The notes: generated from the sequence alone by a model not told the origin. A DNA stretch of 64,000 nt from Rhodocyclales bacterium (GCA_016214145.1 JACRPA010000002.1:620001-684000); one strand, 5' to 3'; shown: positions 43,047 to 54,373, counted from the first letter of the stretch. Numbers and translations are program-made.

Positions 43047-44465
43047 ATGCCGGCTGCAAGCCTCCGCCGATGGCTCATCCTGACCCTGCTGGGCGCGCTC
43101 GCCCTGACGGGGACGGCTGTCGCGCAGGATACCTTCGGCCTGCCGCCGAAGCCGGAAATTCCCGATCATGTCGAAAAAGAACCGCCGAAGGACATTGCCG
43201 AGGCCGGCGCCGAGACGGTGACGACAACCGTTCAGGCGCGGGACGAGTGGACCAGTTCCGGCGTTCGCGTGCGCAAGGGCGTCAAGTACCGCGTCAGCGC
43301 CAGCGGCGAGTGGCACATGGGCGGCTTCTGCGGCCGCTCCGGCCCGAGCGGGACGGGCTCCAACTCGCCGCTGTGCTTTTCCTTCATCCCGCCCTTCATC
43401 CTGCCCCAGCACCAGGTCGGCACACTGATCGGCAAGATCGACAAGGACGGCAGGCCCTTTCCCGTCGGCGAGTTGCTGGAATTCGAGGCCGACCGCGACG
43501 GCACGCTCTTCCTGCGCAGCAACGATCCGAAAGGCCTCACCCAGGACAACTCCGGCTACGTGACGGCCAGGGTCGCCCTCGTTGCGCCGCCCGCGCCTCC
43601 TGCGCCACCTCCGGCCGCAGCCCCGCCGGCGTCAGCCCGGCAGAACGGGCCGGCCCCCGCTCCGCCGCAACCCTTCGCCGGCAGCACCCAGCACTGGGCG
43701 GTGGTGATCGGTGTGTCGGACTACGCCGACAGCCGCATCCCCAAGCTGCGCTACGCCGCCAACGACGCCCAGGCCCTGCACGACTGGCTGGTGTCGCCGC
43801 AGGGCGGCCGCTACGCGCCCTCGCGCGTGAAGCTGCTGCTCAACCGCAACGCCACCGCCGCCGCCATCAAGGAGGCGCTGTACACCTGGCTGCGCCAGGC
43901 CATCGAGGAAGACATCGTGGTGATCTACTTCGCCGGCCACGGCTCGCCCGATTCGCCCGACACGCCGCAGAACCTCTACCTGCTGCCGCACGACACGCGC
44001 TACGACGCCATCGCGTCGACCGGCTTTCCGATGTGGGACGTCGAGACGGCGCTGAAGCGCTTCATCAAGGCCAAGCGCGTCGTCGTGCTGGCGGACGCCT
44101 GCCACTCCGGCGGCGTCGGCGCCACCTTCGACATGGCGCGCCGCGCCCTCGGCGACGTCCAGCCCAACCGCATTTCCACGGGCCTGCAGAACCTCGCCAC
44201 TGTCGGCGAGGGCATCGCCGTGATCTCCGCTTCGGACGACCGCCAGCTCTCCGCCGAGAGCGCCAAGTTCGGCGGCGGCCACGGCGTGTTCACCCATTAC
44301 CTGCTGGAAGGCCTCAAGGGCCAGGCGGACTACAACAAGGACAGCCGCGTCACCCTGGGCGAGCTGATTCCCTTCCTCTCAGAGCACGTGCGCCGCGAAA
44401 CGCTCAACGCGCAGAGCCCCACCGTCGCCGGCCGCTTCGACCCGGCCCTCTCGCTCGGCCGCTAG
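43047..44465 (+). CDS. Secreted caspase-like (peptidase C14) protein with N-terminal lectin-like beta domain
   Basis: The product is 472 residues. It has a signal peptide with cleavage near AVA-QD (residue 27). Residues about 50-180 form a beta-rich module (RVRKGVKYRVSASGEWHMG, LIGKIDKDGRPFPVGE, LFLRSND, DNSGYVTARVALV) that resembles the LecA/PA-IL lectin fold. A Pro/Ala linker follows. The C14 domain (about 205-460) has the catalytic dyad His298 in YFAGHG and Cys352 in LADACHSGG. Bacterial relatives are metacaspase or orthocaspase-like Arg/Lys proteases. It is probably periplasmic or extracellular. It is coupled to a diguanylate cyclase, and its 3' end overlaps the convergent dusC gene by 87 bp. 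Confidence 0.85.
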   Translation: MPAASLRRWLILTLLGALALTGTAVAQDTFGLPPKPEIPDHVEKEPPKDIAEAGAETVTTTVQARDEWTSSGVRVRKGVKYRVSASGEWHMGGFCGRSGPSGTGSNSPLCFSFIPPFILPQHQVGTLIGKIDKDGRPFPVGELLEFEADRDGTLFLRSNDPKGLTQDNSGYVTARVALVAPPAPPAPPPAAAPPASARQNGPAPAPPQPFAGSTQHWAVVIGVSDYADSRIPKLRYAANDAQALHDWLVSPQGGRYAPSRVKLLLNRNATAAAIKEALYTWLRQAIEEDIVVIYFAGHGSPDSPDTPQNLYLLPHDTRYDAIASTGFPMWDVETALKRFIKAKRVVVLADACHSGGVGATFDMARRALGDVQPNRISTGLQNLATVGEGIAVISASDDRQLSAESAKFGGGHGVFTHYLLEGLKGQADYNKDSRVTLGELIPFLSEHVRRETLNAQSPTVAGRFDPALSLGR

Positions 44466-45395
44466 GGCGGCACTGATTTCTCCAACGCTGTTCGATTCGC
44501 GCACGCGGCGCCAGAGCGCTTCCGCCCCGGCGTAGTTCCGCCGCAGCAGGCCGAGCCACTGCTTGAGCCGCCCCGGCGCGTGGCGCGACGCCAGCTTCTC
44601 CAGCACCTGAGCCCAGTAATCGGCGATGAGCGGCTGCAAGGCCAGCCAGTCGGCGGCATCGGGCCGCTCCGCTCGCGTGCCGCGAATGCGTTCGACGAGG
44701 AAGGGATCGGCCACCGCGCCGCGGCCGAGCATGACATCCGAACAGCCGGTCGCCGCGCGGATGGCGCGCCAGCCGGCGACGTTCCACACCTCGCCGTTGG
44801 CGATCACCGGCAGCGCCACCGCCGCGCGGATGCGTGCCACCCATTCCCAGCGCACCTGCGGCCGGTAGCCGTCGCTCCGCGTGCGCGCATGCACCACCAG
44901 TTCCTGCGCACCGCCGGCCTCCAGCGCCCGCGCGCAGTCGAGGGCGCGCGCCGTGTCGTCGATGCCGAGGCGCATCTTCGCGCTGACAGTCAGTCCCGGC
45001 GGCACGGCGCCGCGCACGGCGGCGGCGATGCGGTGGAGCAGCTCCGGCTCGTCGAGCAGCGCCGCGCCGCCGCGGTGGCGATTGACCAGCGGCGCCGGGC
45101 AGCCGAAGTTGAGGTCGATGCCGGCCGGCGCGAGTTCGGCCAGGCGCGCGGCGTTCTCCGCCAGGCAGTCCGGATCGGAGCCCATCAGTTGCACCCACAC
45201 CGGTGTGCCGGCCGCGGTGCGCGCGCCGTTCAGGAGTTCGGGGCAGACGCGGTTGAAGCTGCGCCGCGGCAGCACGGTGCCGGTGACGCGCACGAATTCC
45301 GTCACGCACCAGTCGTAGCGGCCGGCGCGTGTCAGCACATCGCGCAGGATGTCGTCGGCGAGGCCCTCCATGGGGGCGAGGATGAGGCGGGACAT
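44379..45395 (-). CDS. dusC: tRNA-dihydrouridine synthase C-type
   Basis: The product is 338 residues. It starts MSRLILAPMEGLADDILRDVLT, binds FMN through the TIM barrel (GIDLNFGCPAPLVNRHRGGAAL, where Cys is the catalytic acid), and has VSAKMRLGIDD, VVHARTRSDGY and VIANGEVWN, all DusC signatures. It reduces uridine in tRNA using NADPH. E. coli DusC is about 315 residues. The extra C-terminal 20-25 residues (after SVGEISAALAA) are encoded antisense to the end of the caspase-like gene, so the native stop was probably lost. Confidence 0.92.
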   Translation of the reverse strand: MSRLILAPMEGLADDILRDVLTRAGRYDWCVTEFVRVTGTVLPRRSFNRVCPELLNGARTAAGTPVWVQLMGSDPDCLAENAARLAELAPAGIDLNFGCPAPLVNRHRGGAALLDEPELLHRIAAAVRGAVPPGLTVSAKMRLGIDDTARALDCARALEAGGAQELVVHARTRSDGYRPQVRWEWVARIRAAVALPVIANGEVWNVAGWRAIRAATGCSDVMLGRGAVADPFLVERIRGTRAERPDAADWLALQPLIADYWAQVLEKLASRHAPGRLKQWLGLLRRNYAGAEALWRRVRESNSVGEISAALAAEREGRVEAAGDGGALRVERFAAHVL

Positions 45396-45411
45396 GGCTG
45401 ACTTCTCAATG

Positions 45412-45490
45412 TGTGTGGGAGCGGCCTACCGGCCGCGATATCCCATGGGGATTTCCTTCGGTCATCGCGGCCAGTAGGCCGCTCCCACAG
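45412..45490. repeat. REP-like inverted pair (TGTGGGAGCGGCC variant)
   Basis: TGTGTGGGAGCGGCCTACCG ... CCAGTAGGCCGCTCCCACAG, about 79 bp. It fills the gap between the dusC start and the stop of the 3-hydroxyacyl-CoA dehydrogenase gene, both on the minus strand. Confidence 0.85.
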
Positions 45491-45496
45491 ATCGAA

Positions 45497-46348
45497 TCAG
45501 GCGTAGGTGAAGAACCCCCTGCCCGTCTTCCGCCCGAGATACCCCGCCTCGACCATCTCGACCAGCAGCGGCGCGGAACGGTACTTCGGGTCCTTGAAGC
45601 CGTCGAAAAGCACGTTCATCACCGCCAGCTGCACGTCGAGGCCGATCATGTCGCACAGGGCGAGCGGGCCGATCGGGTGGTTGGCGCCGAGCTTCATCGC
45701 CTCGTCGATCTGGGCGGCGGTGGCCAGCCCCTCGCCGAGGGCGAAGATCGCCTCGTTGATCATCGGGCAGAGCATGCGGTTCACCACGAAGCCCGGGCTG
45801 TTCCGCACCTGCACCGGCGACTTGCCGACGGCCTTCGAGACTTCCTCGACCGCCGCGTAAGTGGCGTCCGAGGTCTGCAGGCCGCGGATCAGCTCGACCA
45901 GCGCCATCAGCGGCACCGGGTTGAAGAAGTGCATGCCGATCACCTTGTCCGGGCGCTTCGTCGACGCCGCCAGCTTGGTGATGGAGATCGACGAGGTGTT
46001 GCTGGCGATGACGGCGTCGGCCCTGGCCAGCTCGTCGAGCTGCCTGAAGATCTTCAGCTTCAGATCGAGGTTCTCGGTGGCGGCCTCGATGATCAGGTCG
46101 CTGTCTTTCAGCGCGGCGAGGTCGGTGGCGGTCTGGATGCGCGCCAGCGCGGCGGCCTTCTGCTCGGCCGTCATCTTCTCCTTCTTGATGAGGCGGTCGT
46201 AGCTGCCCGAGATGGTGTTCACTGCGCGGTCGAGCGCGGCCTGCGCCACGTCGCTCATGACCACCTCGAAGCCCGCCTGGGCGAATGCCTGGGCGATGCC
46301 GTTGCCCATCGTGCCGGCGCCGACGACGCCGATTTTCCTGAATGCCAT
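45497..46348 (-). CDS. 3-hydroxybutyryl-CoA dehydrogenase
   Basis: The product is 283 residues from ATG 46348, which has AAAGGA before it. The NAD-binding motif is GVVGAGTMGNGIAQAFAQAG. Catalytic and substrate regions include SNTSSISITKLA, GMHFFNPVPLMALVELIRG (catalytic His) and VRNSPGFVVNRMLCPM. The length equals the stand-alone enzymes Hbd/PaaH (about 283). It oxidises (S)-3-hydroxyacyl-CoA to 3-ketoacyl-CoA. Together with the acetoacetyl-CoA synthetase, ETF-QO and acyl-CoA dehydrogenase in this window it suggests short-chain acyl-CoA or polyhydroxybutyrate turnover. Whether it serves butyrate or phenylacetate metabolism cannot be told. Confidence 0.93.
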   Translation of the reverse strand: MAFRKIGVVGAGTMGNGIAQAFAQAGFEVVMSDVAQAALDRAVNTISGSYDRLIKKEKMTAEQKAAALARIQTATDLAALKDSDLIIEAATENLDLKLKIFRQLDELARADAVIASNTSSISITKLAASTKRPDKVIGMHFFNPVPLMALVELIRGLQTSDATYAAVEEVSKAVGKSPVQVRNSPGFVVNRMLCPMINEAIFALGEGLATAAQIDEAMKLGANHPIGPLALCDMIGLDVQLAVMNVLFDGFKDPKYRSAPLLVEMVEAGYLGRKTGRGFFTYA

Positions 46349-46494
46349 GGTTTTCCTTTCGATATCCGCGGCGGCGCTCTCCCGCGCCCCGCTCAGCCCG
46401 CTAGTGTACCGGAGACGGGCGGCGAATTTGTCGCTGCAAAGACACGGCGCTGCCGGAGGTCGCGTAAAATTGCGATTCACTGCTGCCGATTCCC

Positions 46495-47808
46495 ATGAAC
46501 AACGAAGACCTACTCCGCCGCAGCCTGGACGCCGTCTGGCATCCCTGCACCCAGATGAAAGTGCACGAGACCCTGCCGCTGGTGCCGATCCGCCGCGGCG
46601 AAGGCGCCTGGCTGGAGGATTTCGACGGCCGCCGCTACCTCGACGCCATCAGCTCCTGGTGGGTGAACCTCTTCGGCCACGCCAACCCGCGCATCAATGC
46701 CGCGATCCGCGACCAGCTCGACCGGCTCGACCACGTCATGCTGGCCGGCTTCACCCACGAGCCGGTGGTGGCACTCTCCGAAAAGCTCTCGGCGCTGACC
46801 GGCCATGAACTCGGCCACTGCTTCTACGCTTCCGACGGCGCCTCGGCGGTGGAGATCGCCCTGAAGATGAGCTTCCACTTCTGGCGCAATACCGGCCAGT
46901 CGGGCAAGAACCGCTTCCTCAGCCTCGCCGGCAGCTACCATGGCGAGACCCTAGGCGCGCTGGCGGTGACCGACGTCGCCCTCTTCCGCGACGCCTATGC
47001 GCCGCTGCTGCGCGCCTGCGACACCGTGCCCAGTCCCGACTGGCGGCTGGCCGCGCCGGGGCAATCGCCGCGCGACACGGCGGTGGCGGCTGCCGTCGCC
47101 CTCGAAACCTACCTCGCCGAGAACTACCACGAAGTCGCCGCGCTCATCGTCGAGCCCCTCGTGCAGTGCGCCACCGGCATGGCCATGCACGATCCGGAAT
47201 ACCTGCGCCGCGCGCGCAACCTGTGCGACCACTACGGCGTGCACCTCATCGCCGACGAGATCGCCGTCGGCTGCGGCCGCACCGGCACCTTCTTCGCCCA
47301 TGAACAGGCCGGCATCGTGCCGGACTTCCTCTGCCTGTCGAAAGGCATTTCCGGCGGCACCCTGCCGCTCTCCGTGGTGATGACGACGGATGCAGTCTAT
47401 GCCGCCTTCTACGACGATCTCACCGCGCGCGGCTTCCTGCACTCGCACTCCTACACCGGCAACCCGCTCGCCTGCCGCGCCGCGCTGGCAACGCTGGAAA
47501 TCTTCGAGGAGGACGGCGTACTCTCCTCCAACCGCCGCCTCGCCGCGCAGATCAGCGAACGGGCGGCGCCGCTCGCCGCCGACCCGCGCCTGCGCCACTT
47601 CCGCAACACCGGCATGATCTGGGCCTTCGACGCCGCCACGGACGACCCGCTCTTCGCGCGGCGCTTCCACCAGGCGGCGATGGCGCGCGGCCTGCTGCTG
47701 CGCCCGCTCGGCAACACGGTGTACTTCATGCCGCCCTATGTGATCGGCGGCGAGGAGGTCGAGCTGCTCGTCTCGGGTACTTTGGCAGCGCTGGAGGAAA
47801 CCCTGTAG
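46495..47808 (+). CDS. bioA: Adenosylmethionine-8-amino-7-oxononanoate aminotransferase
   Basis: The product is 437 residues of the class III aminotransferases. [18 protein letters not shown] is the BioA N-terminal signature. [34 protein letters not shown] and [14 protein letters not shown] (PLP-binding Lys) follow. It converts KAPA to DAPA in biotin synthesis with S-adenosylmethionine as amino donor. It is the first gene of bioA-bioF-bioD. Its TAG stop falls inside a GTAGGTCGGCC repeat, so the 3' end may have been reshaped by the insertion. Confidence 0.95.
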   Translation: MNNEDLLRRSLDAVWHPCTQMKVHETLPLVPIRRGEGAWLEDFDGRRYLDAISSWWVNLFGHANPRINAAIRDQLDRLDHVMLAGFTHEPVVALSEKLSALTGHELGHCFYASDGASAVEIALKMSFHFWRNTGQSGKNRFLSLAGSYHGETLGALAVTDVALFRDAYAPLLRACDTVPSPDWRLAAPGQSPRDTAVAAAVALETYLAENYHEVAALIVEPLVQCATGMAMHDPEYLRRARNLCDHYGVHLIADEIAVGCGRTGTFFAHEQAGIVPDFLCLSKGISGGTLPLSVVMTTDAVYAAFYDDLTARGFLHSHSYTGNPLACRAALATLEIFEEDGVLSSNRRLAAQISERAAPLAADPRLRHFRNTGMIWAFDAATDDPLFARRFHQAAMARGLLLRPLGNTVYFMPPYVIGGEEVELLVSGTLAALEETL

Positions 47809-47860
47809 GTCGGCCTTCAGGCCGACGCAAGCGCCCTTGTCGGCCTGAAGGCCGACCTAC
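47805..47860. repeat. GTAGGTCGGCC-type inverted pair between bioA and bioF
   Basis: GTAGGTCGGCCTTCAGGCCG ... CGGCCTGAAGGCCGACCTAC. The first bases supply the bioA stop codon TAG (47806-47808). Confidence 0.9.
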
Positions 47861-47876
47861 AGAAAACCCATCCAAT

Positions 47877-49028
47877 ATGAACTCTTCCGATTTTTCCGAC
47901 GAACTCTCCGCACTGGATGCGCAGGCGCTGCGGCGCCGGCGGCGCGTCGTCGATTCGCCCTGCGCGCCGGAGCTGGTCGTCGACGGCCGGCCTATGCTGG
48001 CCTTCTGCAGCAACGACTACCTCGGCCTCGCCAACGATCCGGCGCTCGTCGCGGCGGCACAGGAAGGCGCCCGCCTCTACGGCATCGGCTCGGGCGCCTC
48101 GCCGCTGATCAACGGCCACATGACGCCGCACGCTTTGCTGGAGAAGCGCCTCGCCGGCTTCACCGGCTTCGAGCGCGCGCTGATCTTCTCCACCGGCTAC
48201 CTCGCCAACCTCGGCGTCGTGCCGGCGCTGGTCGGACGCGGCGACGCCATCTTCTCCGACCGCCTCAACCACGCCTCGCTCATCGACGCGGCGCGCCTCG
48301 CCCGCGCCGAGCTGAACGTCTATCCGCACCTCGACCTGTCGGCGCTGGAGGCGGCGCTGGCCGCCTCGCGCGCGAAGCGCAAGCTGGTCGTCACGGATGC
48401 GGTGTTCAGCATGGACGGCGACCTCGCGCCGCTGCCGGAGATCCTGGCGCTGGCGGAGCGCCACAACGCCTGGCTGCTGGTGGACGACGCCCACGGCTTC
48501 GGCCTGCTCGGGCCGCAGGGGCGCGGCGCGGCAGCGCACTTCGGCCTCGCCTCGCCGCGCCTGCTGGTGATGGGCACGCTGGGCAAGGCGGCCGGCGCCG
48601 CCGGCGCCTTCGTCGCCGGCGCGGAGAACGCCGTCGAGTGGGTCCTGCAGAAGGCGCGCACCTACATCTTCAGCACCGCCGAGCCGCCGCTCATCGCCCA
48701 CGCCCTGCTGACAGGCATCGACCTCATCGAGCAGGGGGATGCGCGCCGGCAGCACCTCGCCGCCCTCATCGCGCAACTGCGCGGATCGCTGAAACTGAAG
48801 CGCTGGCGGCTGCTGCCCTCGGAGACGGCGATCCAGCCGCTGGTGATCGGCGACAACGCCGAGACGATGGCCGTTGCCGGCAAGCTGTTCGAGCGCGGCC
48901 TCTGGGTGCCGGGCATCCGCCCGCCCACCGTGCCGGCCGGCACGGCGCGGCTGCGCATCACGCTTTCCGCCGCGCACAGCGAGGCGCAGGTGGCGCGCCT
49001 GACCGAAGCGCTGACGGAGATGGAATGA
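47877..49028 (+). CDS. bioF: 8-amino-7-oxononanoate synthase
   Basis: The product is 383 residues. Typical alpha-oxoamine synthase features are [74 protein letters not shown] and [14 protein letters not shown] with the PLP-binding lysine. It condenses pimeloyl-ACP (or -CoA) with L-alanine to KAPA. It is downstream of bioA across a repeat. No bioC or bioH is seen in this window, so pimeloyl supply must be elsewhere. Confidence 0.95.
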   Translation: MNSSDFSDELSALDAQALRRRRRVVDSPCAPELVVDGRPMLAFCSNDYLGLANDPALVAAAQEGARLYGIGSGASPLINGHMTPHALLEKRLAGFTGFERALIFSTGYLANLGVVPALVGRGDAIFSDRLNHASLIDAARLARAELNVYPHLDLSALEAALAASRAKRKLVVTDAVFSMDGDLAPLPEILALAERHNAWLLVDDAHGFGLLGPQGRGAAAHFGLASPRLLVMGTLGKAAGAAGAFVAGAENAVEWVLQKARTYIFSTAEPPLIAHALLTGIDLIEQGDARRQHLAALIAQLRGSLKLKRWRLLPSETAIQPLVIGDNAETMAVAGKLFERGLWVPGIRPPTVPAGTARLRITLSAAHSEAQVARLTEALTEME

Positions 49029-49051
49029 ATGCCGTCCGCCAGGCCGACCCC

Positions 49052-49110
49052 TGTAGGAGCCAGCTTGCTGGCGATCCGGCGGTGGTTCGCGGGCAAGCCC
49101 GCTCCTACAG
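49052..49110. repeat. REP-like inverted pair between bioF and bioD
   Basis: TGTAGGAGCCAGCTTGCTGG ... GCGGGCAAGCCCGCTCCTACAG. Same family as 7661 and 26830. The two arms are of slightly different subtype. Confidence 0.85.
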
Positions 49111-49133
49111 AAGCGGTGGGGGAAAGTAGTCCA

Positions 49134-49781
49134 ATGACTCGCGCCTTCTTCCTCACCGGCACCGACACCGAAGTCGGCAAGACGCTGATCGCCGCGGCGT
49201 TCCTGCGCGCCGCCGCCGCGCAAGGGCTGCGCGCGCTGGGCATGAAGCCGGTGGCGGCCGGTGATGCCGGGGACGTCGACGCGCTGGTTGCCGCAAGCAA
49301 CGTCGCCGCGCCGCGCGAACACGTGAATCCCTACCTGCTGCGCGAGCCGCTGTCACCGCATCTCGCCGCGCAGCGCGACGGCGTGGCCATCGACATCGAA
49401 CGCATCGCGCGCTGTTTCGCGGAACTCAGGGGACTGGCGGATTTCGTGGTCGTCGAGGGCGCCGGCGGCTTCCGTGTGCCGCTTTCGGAAACGCACGACG
49501 GCGCCGATCTCGCCGTGCGCCTCGGCCTGCCGCTGATCCTGGTGGTCGGCCTGCGCCTCGGCTGCCTCAGCCACGCGCTCCTGACGGCGGAAGCCGTGCG
49601 CGCGCGCGGCCTGCCGCTCGCCGGCTGGGTCGCCAACCAGGTCGACCCGGCCATGGCCTGCGTCGAGGAGAACGTCGCGACGCTGCGCGCGCGAATCAAT
49701 GCGCCGCTGCTGGGCTTCGTGCCGCACCAGGCAAGCCCCAATGCCGAACAAGTCGCCATCCTGCTGACGCTGCCGGCATGA
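49134..49781 (+). CDS. bioD: Dethiobiotin synthetase
   Basis: The product is 215 residues. ATG 49134 begins [21 protein letters not shown], containing the P-loop GTDTEVGKT. The frame is open upstream through the repeat, so that part is discounted. Further motifs are [21 protein letters not shown] and [15 protein letters not shown]. It carboxylates DAPA with ATP to form dethiobiotin. It overlaps the next gene by 4 bp. Confidence 0.94.
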   Translation: MTRAFFLTGTDTEVGKTLIAAAFLRAAAAQGLRALGMKPVAAGDAGDVDALVAASNVAAPREHVNPYLLREPLSPHLAAQRDGVAIDIERIARCFAELRGLADFVVVEGAGGFRVPLSETHDGADLAVRLGLPLILVVGLRLGCLSHALLTAEAVRARGLPLAGWVANQVDPAMACVEENVATLRARINAPLLGFVPHQASPNAEQVAILLTLPA

Positions 49782-50884
49782 CCGACAAAGTGGGCGCAAT
49801 CGTTATCGGGGCGGGCGTGGTCGGCCTGGCCTGCGCGCGGGCGCTGGCCCGGCGCGGCATCGAGACCGTCATCCTCGAAGCCAACGCGGCGATCGGCATG
49901 GAGACCAGCTCGCGCAACAGCGAGGTGATCCACGCCGGCCTCTACTACCCGGCCGGCTCGCTCAAGGCGCGGCTGTGCGTGGCAGGCAATCGACAACTCT
50001 ACGAATTCTGCGCGACGCACCACGTCGCCCATCGCCGCTGCGGCAAGCTGATCGTCGCCACCGACGCCGGCCAGGAGGAAAAACTCGCCGCGCTGAAAAG
50101 TCAGTCCCTGCAGAACGGCGTTTCAGACCTGCAGCCGCTGGCCGCGGCGCAACTCAAGACGCTGGAGCCGCAGCTCGCCGCCGGCGCCGCCCTGCTCTCG
50201 CCCTCCACCGGCATCATCGACAGCCATGGCCTAATGCTGGCGCTCCTCGGCGAGGCCGAGGCGCACGGGGCGGCGCTGGCCCTGCAGAGCCCGCTGGCGC
50301 GCGGCGAGGCGCGCGGCGACGGCTTCCTGCTGGACGTGGGCGGCGCGGAGCCGATGCAGCTGGAGGCGGAAATCCTCATCAACTCGGCCGGCCTGCACGC
50401 CACGCGGGTCGCCGCTTCGCTCGCCGGCCTCGCTGCGCGCCACGTGCCAACGCTGTACTTCGCCCGCGGCAACTACTACGCGCTGGCCGGCCGCGCGCCC
50501 TTCTCGCACCTCGTCTATCCCCTGCCCGAACCGGGCGGGCTGGGCGTGCACCTGACGCTGGACATGGGCGGCCAGGCGCGCTTCGGCCCCGACGTGGAAT
50601 GGGTGGACGCCATCGACTACGCGGTCGATCCGCGCCGCGCCGACGCCTTCCATGCCGAGGTGCGCAAGTACTGGCCGCAACTTCCCGACGGCGCCCTGCA
50701 GCCGGCCTACGCCGGCATTCGGCCGAAGCTCGCCGGGCCGGGAGAGCCGGCGGCCGACTTCCTCGTCCAGTCGCAGGCGACGCACGGCGTGCCGGGGCTG
50801 ATCAACCTTTACGGCATCGAATCGCCCGGGCTGACCGCCTGCCTGGCGCTGGCCGAGCACGTCTGCGGTGAACTGGGCATCTGA
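49778..50884 (+). CDS. FAD-dependent oxidoreductase, L-2-hydroxyglutarate oxidase-like
   Basis: The product is 368 residues of the DAO superfamily. The FAD motif is [21 protein letters not shown], followed by [24 protein letters not shown], characteristic of L-2-hydroxyglutarate dehydrogenase/oxidase (LhgO). Later parts are [25 protein letters not shown] and [22 protein letters not shown]. It likely oxidises L-2-hydroxyglutarate to 2-oxoglutarate, a metabolite-repair step that suits a genome rich in TCA enzymes. Its start overlaps bioD, and its stop overlaps the PIN gene by 1 bp. Residues around 107-115 are encoded by a copy of the 25-bp dispersed module. Confidence 0.88.
   Translation: MTDKVGAIVIGAGVVGLACARALARRGIETVILEANAAIGMETSSRNSEVIHAGLYYPAGSLKARLCVAGNRQLYEFCATHHVAHRRCGKLIVATDAGQEEKLAALKSQSLQNGVSDLQPLAAAQLKTLEPQLAAGAALLSPSTGIIDSHGLMLALLGEAEAHGAALALQSPLARGEARGDGFLLDVGGAEPMQLEAEILINSAGLHATRVAASLAGLAARHVPTLYFARGNYYALAGRAPFSHLVYPLPEPGGLGVHLTLDMGGQARFGPDVEWVDAIDYAVDPRRADAFHAEVRKYWPQLPDGALQPAYAGIRPKLAGPGEPAADFLVQSQATHGVPGLINLYGIESPGLTACLALAEHVCGELGI
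50096..50120 (-). repeat. 25-bp dispersed module, copy F, inside coding sequence
   Basis: On the minus strand CGCCGTTCTGCAGG then GACTGACTTTT. It is translated in the host gene as KSQSLQNGV-type residues without breaking the frame. Confidence 0.6.
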
Positions 50885-51318
50885 TGTTGCGCCTCGTCCT
50901 CGATACGAACGTGGTGCTCGACCTGCTGCATTTCGACGACCCGGCGGTGGCGGCGATCCGGCGCGCCCTGCAGGCCGGGAAGGCGATCTGCTGCGGCAAC
51001 GCCGCCTGCCGCGACGAATTGGCTCACGTGCTGAGCTACCCGCAGTTCAAAATCCCCGAGCATGAAGCCCGCCGCATCCTCGACGAATACACGGCCCTGG
51101 CGCAACCCTGTGACGCCGCCACCGGCGAAACCCTGCCGCCGCTGCCGCAATGCCGCGACCCGGACGACCAGAAGTTCCTTGAACTGGCGCGGGCGGCGAA
51201 AGCCGACCTCCTCGTCACCAAGGACAAGGCGCTGCTGGCCCTGGCGAAGAAAGCCGGCCGTCTGGGTTTTCGCATCGCCACCCCGGCGGGGGCGGCGGAA
51301 CTGCTGGAAGGAAATTAG
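50884..51318 (+). CDS. PIN-family putative toxin (no antitoxin seen)
   Basis: The product is 144 residues. LRLVLDTNVVLDLLHFDDP carries the first catalytic Asp. CRDPDDQKFLELARAAKADLLVTKDKALL is typical of the subgroup annotated as putative TA toxin component, PIN family. No antitoxin frame precedes it. Instead it is coupled (1-bp overlap) to the L-2-hydroxyglutarate oxidase-like gene. It may be a solitary nuclease or an RNA-processing factor. Its stop codon overlaps that of the convergent gene by 4 bp. Confidence 0.83.
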   Translation: MLRLVLDTNVVLDLLHFDDPAVAAIRRALQAGKAICCGNAACRDELAHVLSYPQFKIPEHEARRILDEYTALAQPCDAATGETLPPLPQCRDPDDQKFLELARAAKADLLVTKDKALLALAKKAGRLGFRIATPAGAAELLEGN

Positions 51319-51749
51319 GCGGGAATTTTATCGAGCAGGGCGGCCGTCAGCGGCAGCCACTTGTCGCCGAACAGCACGTCGATTTTCTCGAAGGGAATGG
51401 CCAGGTTCGGGCTCATCCGGTTGGTGGGACTCACGGCGTCGTCGACGCCGAAATAGATCACGCCCGACGCCAGGTTGCGCTCGTCCGCGATGCGCGTCAC
51501 CTCGGCGAACAGCGCATTGCGTGCCGGAATGCGCAGGACGACCGTCTTCGCGCCATTCGGCCTCGGCGCCCGGGTCTGGCACTCGAGGCGATAGACGGCG
51601 CGGCTCGCCGGCAATTGCTTGCGCACCGTTTCCAGCATTTTCTGGGGATAATCGTGGGGCGGCCCGAACTGCCGCTCCAGCCGCAAAACCGGCTCTTTGG
51701 CTTTCAACAGGCGCGCGAGCGTCTCGGCGCGATAAACGTAACCTGCCAT
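51315..51749 (-). CDS. Conserved-looking protein of unknown function
   Basis: The product is 144 residues from ATG 51749 (MAGYVYRAETLARLLKAKEPV). It appears globular and mixed alpha/beta, with TVVLRIPARNALFAEVTRIADERN and GVIYFGVDDAVSPTNRMSPN. There are no membrane segments or signal. No family was recognised. It is convergent with the PIN gene (4-bp overlap of stops) and divergent from recQ. Upstream 51750-51928 contains an AT-rich stretch that could hold promoters for both divergent genes. Confidence 0.6.
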   Translation of the reverse strand: MAGYVYRAETLARLLKAKEPVLRLERQFGPPHDYPQKMLETVRKQLPASRAVYRLECQTRAPRPNGAKTVVLRIPARNALFAEVTRIADERNLASGVIYFGVDDAVSPTNRMSPNLAIPFEKIDVLFGDKWLPLTAALLDKIPA

Positions 51750-51928
51750 GCTTCGAATCCTCTGTTGGCCGTCCGCCGTTGCGCCGCGCCCTGCCCTTGC
51801 GGGTCCCGGCACGGCGTCATTTATTTGATGCGAATATTAGCATTCGATTGAGAACCAGCCTAGGCACTTATTCACAAACGGGCACAAAAATCCGCCCATA
51901 AAGGGAAATCGTTCCATTTTCCGCATAA

Positions 51929-53728
<1,800 letters not shown>

Positions 53729-53830
53729 GGGGTGACGTCGTCCAGGAAGCGAAGCCGGGGGAGAACAGCCCGATCCCGATGCGGCCCGTCCGTCGGCGGC
53801 ACGCCACCGGGGCCTGCCGCGGGACGCCGA

Positions 53831-54373
53831 TCAGCGCAGGAACTCCCGGCTGATCTCGCGGAATTCATCGGTGCCGGCCTGCCCGAGCCACTCGAAGGCG
53901 ACCATCTCGCGCGAGACGATGTCGATGCCGTGACTGCGCATGCGCTCCAGCGCCAGCGCCTTGTCGGCGGGCCGGCGCGAACCGACCGCGTCGGCGACGA
54001 CGAAGACTTCCTTCCCCTGCGCGCGAAGGTCGAGCACGGTCTGCAGCACGCAGACGTGGGACTCGGTGCCGGCCACCACCACCTGGGTCCGCTCGCCGCC
54101 CGGCAGGCCGTCGAGGCATTTCGCCTCGACGCAGGAGAAATGCAGCTTCTCGGCGACGGCCGCGGACAAAGTCAGCTCCCGCAGGACGGCGACGGTGTGG
54201 CCGATGCCCTTCGGGTACTGCTCGGAGAGCATCACCGGCACGCCGAGCCGCTGCGCGAGCTTGACCAGCCAGACGGCATTGTCGAGCACCGCCTGCCCCT
54301 CGTGGATGTGCGGCAGCAGGCGCTCCTGGATGTCGATGACGAGCAGGGCGGATTGGTCGCGGTTCATCAGCAT
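53831..54373 (-). CDS. Isochorismatase-family cysteine hydrolase
   Basis: The product is 180 residues. The catalytic triad is visible: Asp14 in LLVIDIQERLL, Lys76 in AEKLHFSC and Cys108 in GTESHVCVLQT. The size fits the YcaC/nicotinamidase-like small hydrolases of this superfamily. True isochorismatase needs a larger context (siderophore genes) that is absent, so amide hydrolysis is more likely. The substrate is unknown. It is convergent with recQ across about 100 bp that shows no features. Confidence 0.88.
   Translation of the reverse strand: MLMNRDQSALLVIDIQERLLPHIHEGQAVLDNAVWLVKLAQRLGVPVMLSEQYPKGIGHTVAVLRELTLSAAVAEKLHFSCVEAKCLDGLPGGERTQVVVAGTESHVCVLQTVLDLRAQGKEVFVVADAVGSRRPADKALALERMRSHGIDIVSREMVAFEWLGQAGTDEFREISREFLR

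Noticed and set aside
44987-45008. Near match to the 25-bp module within dusC
   Set aside because: About 21 of 25 positions agree, but the codons specify the conserved GLTVSAKMRLG stretch of Dus enzymes, so chance or selection explains it better than insertion.
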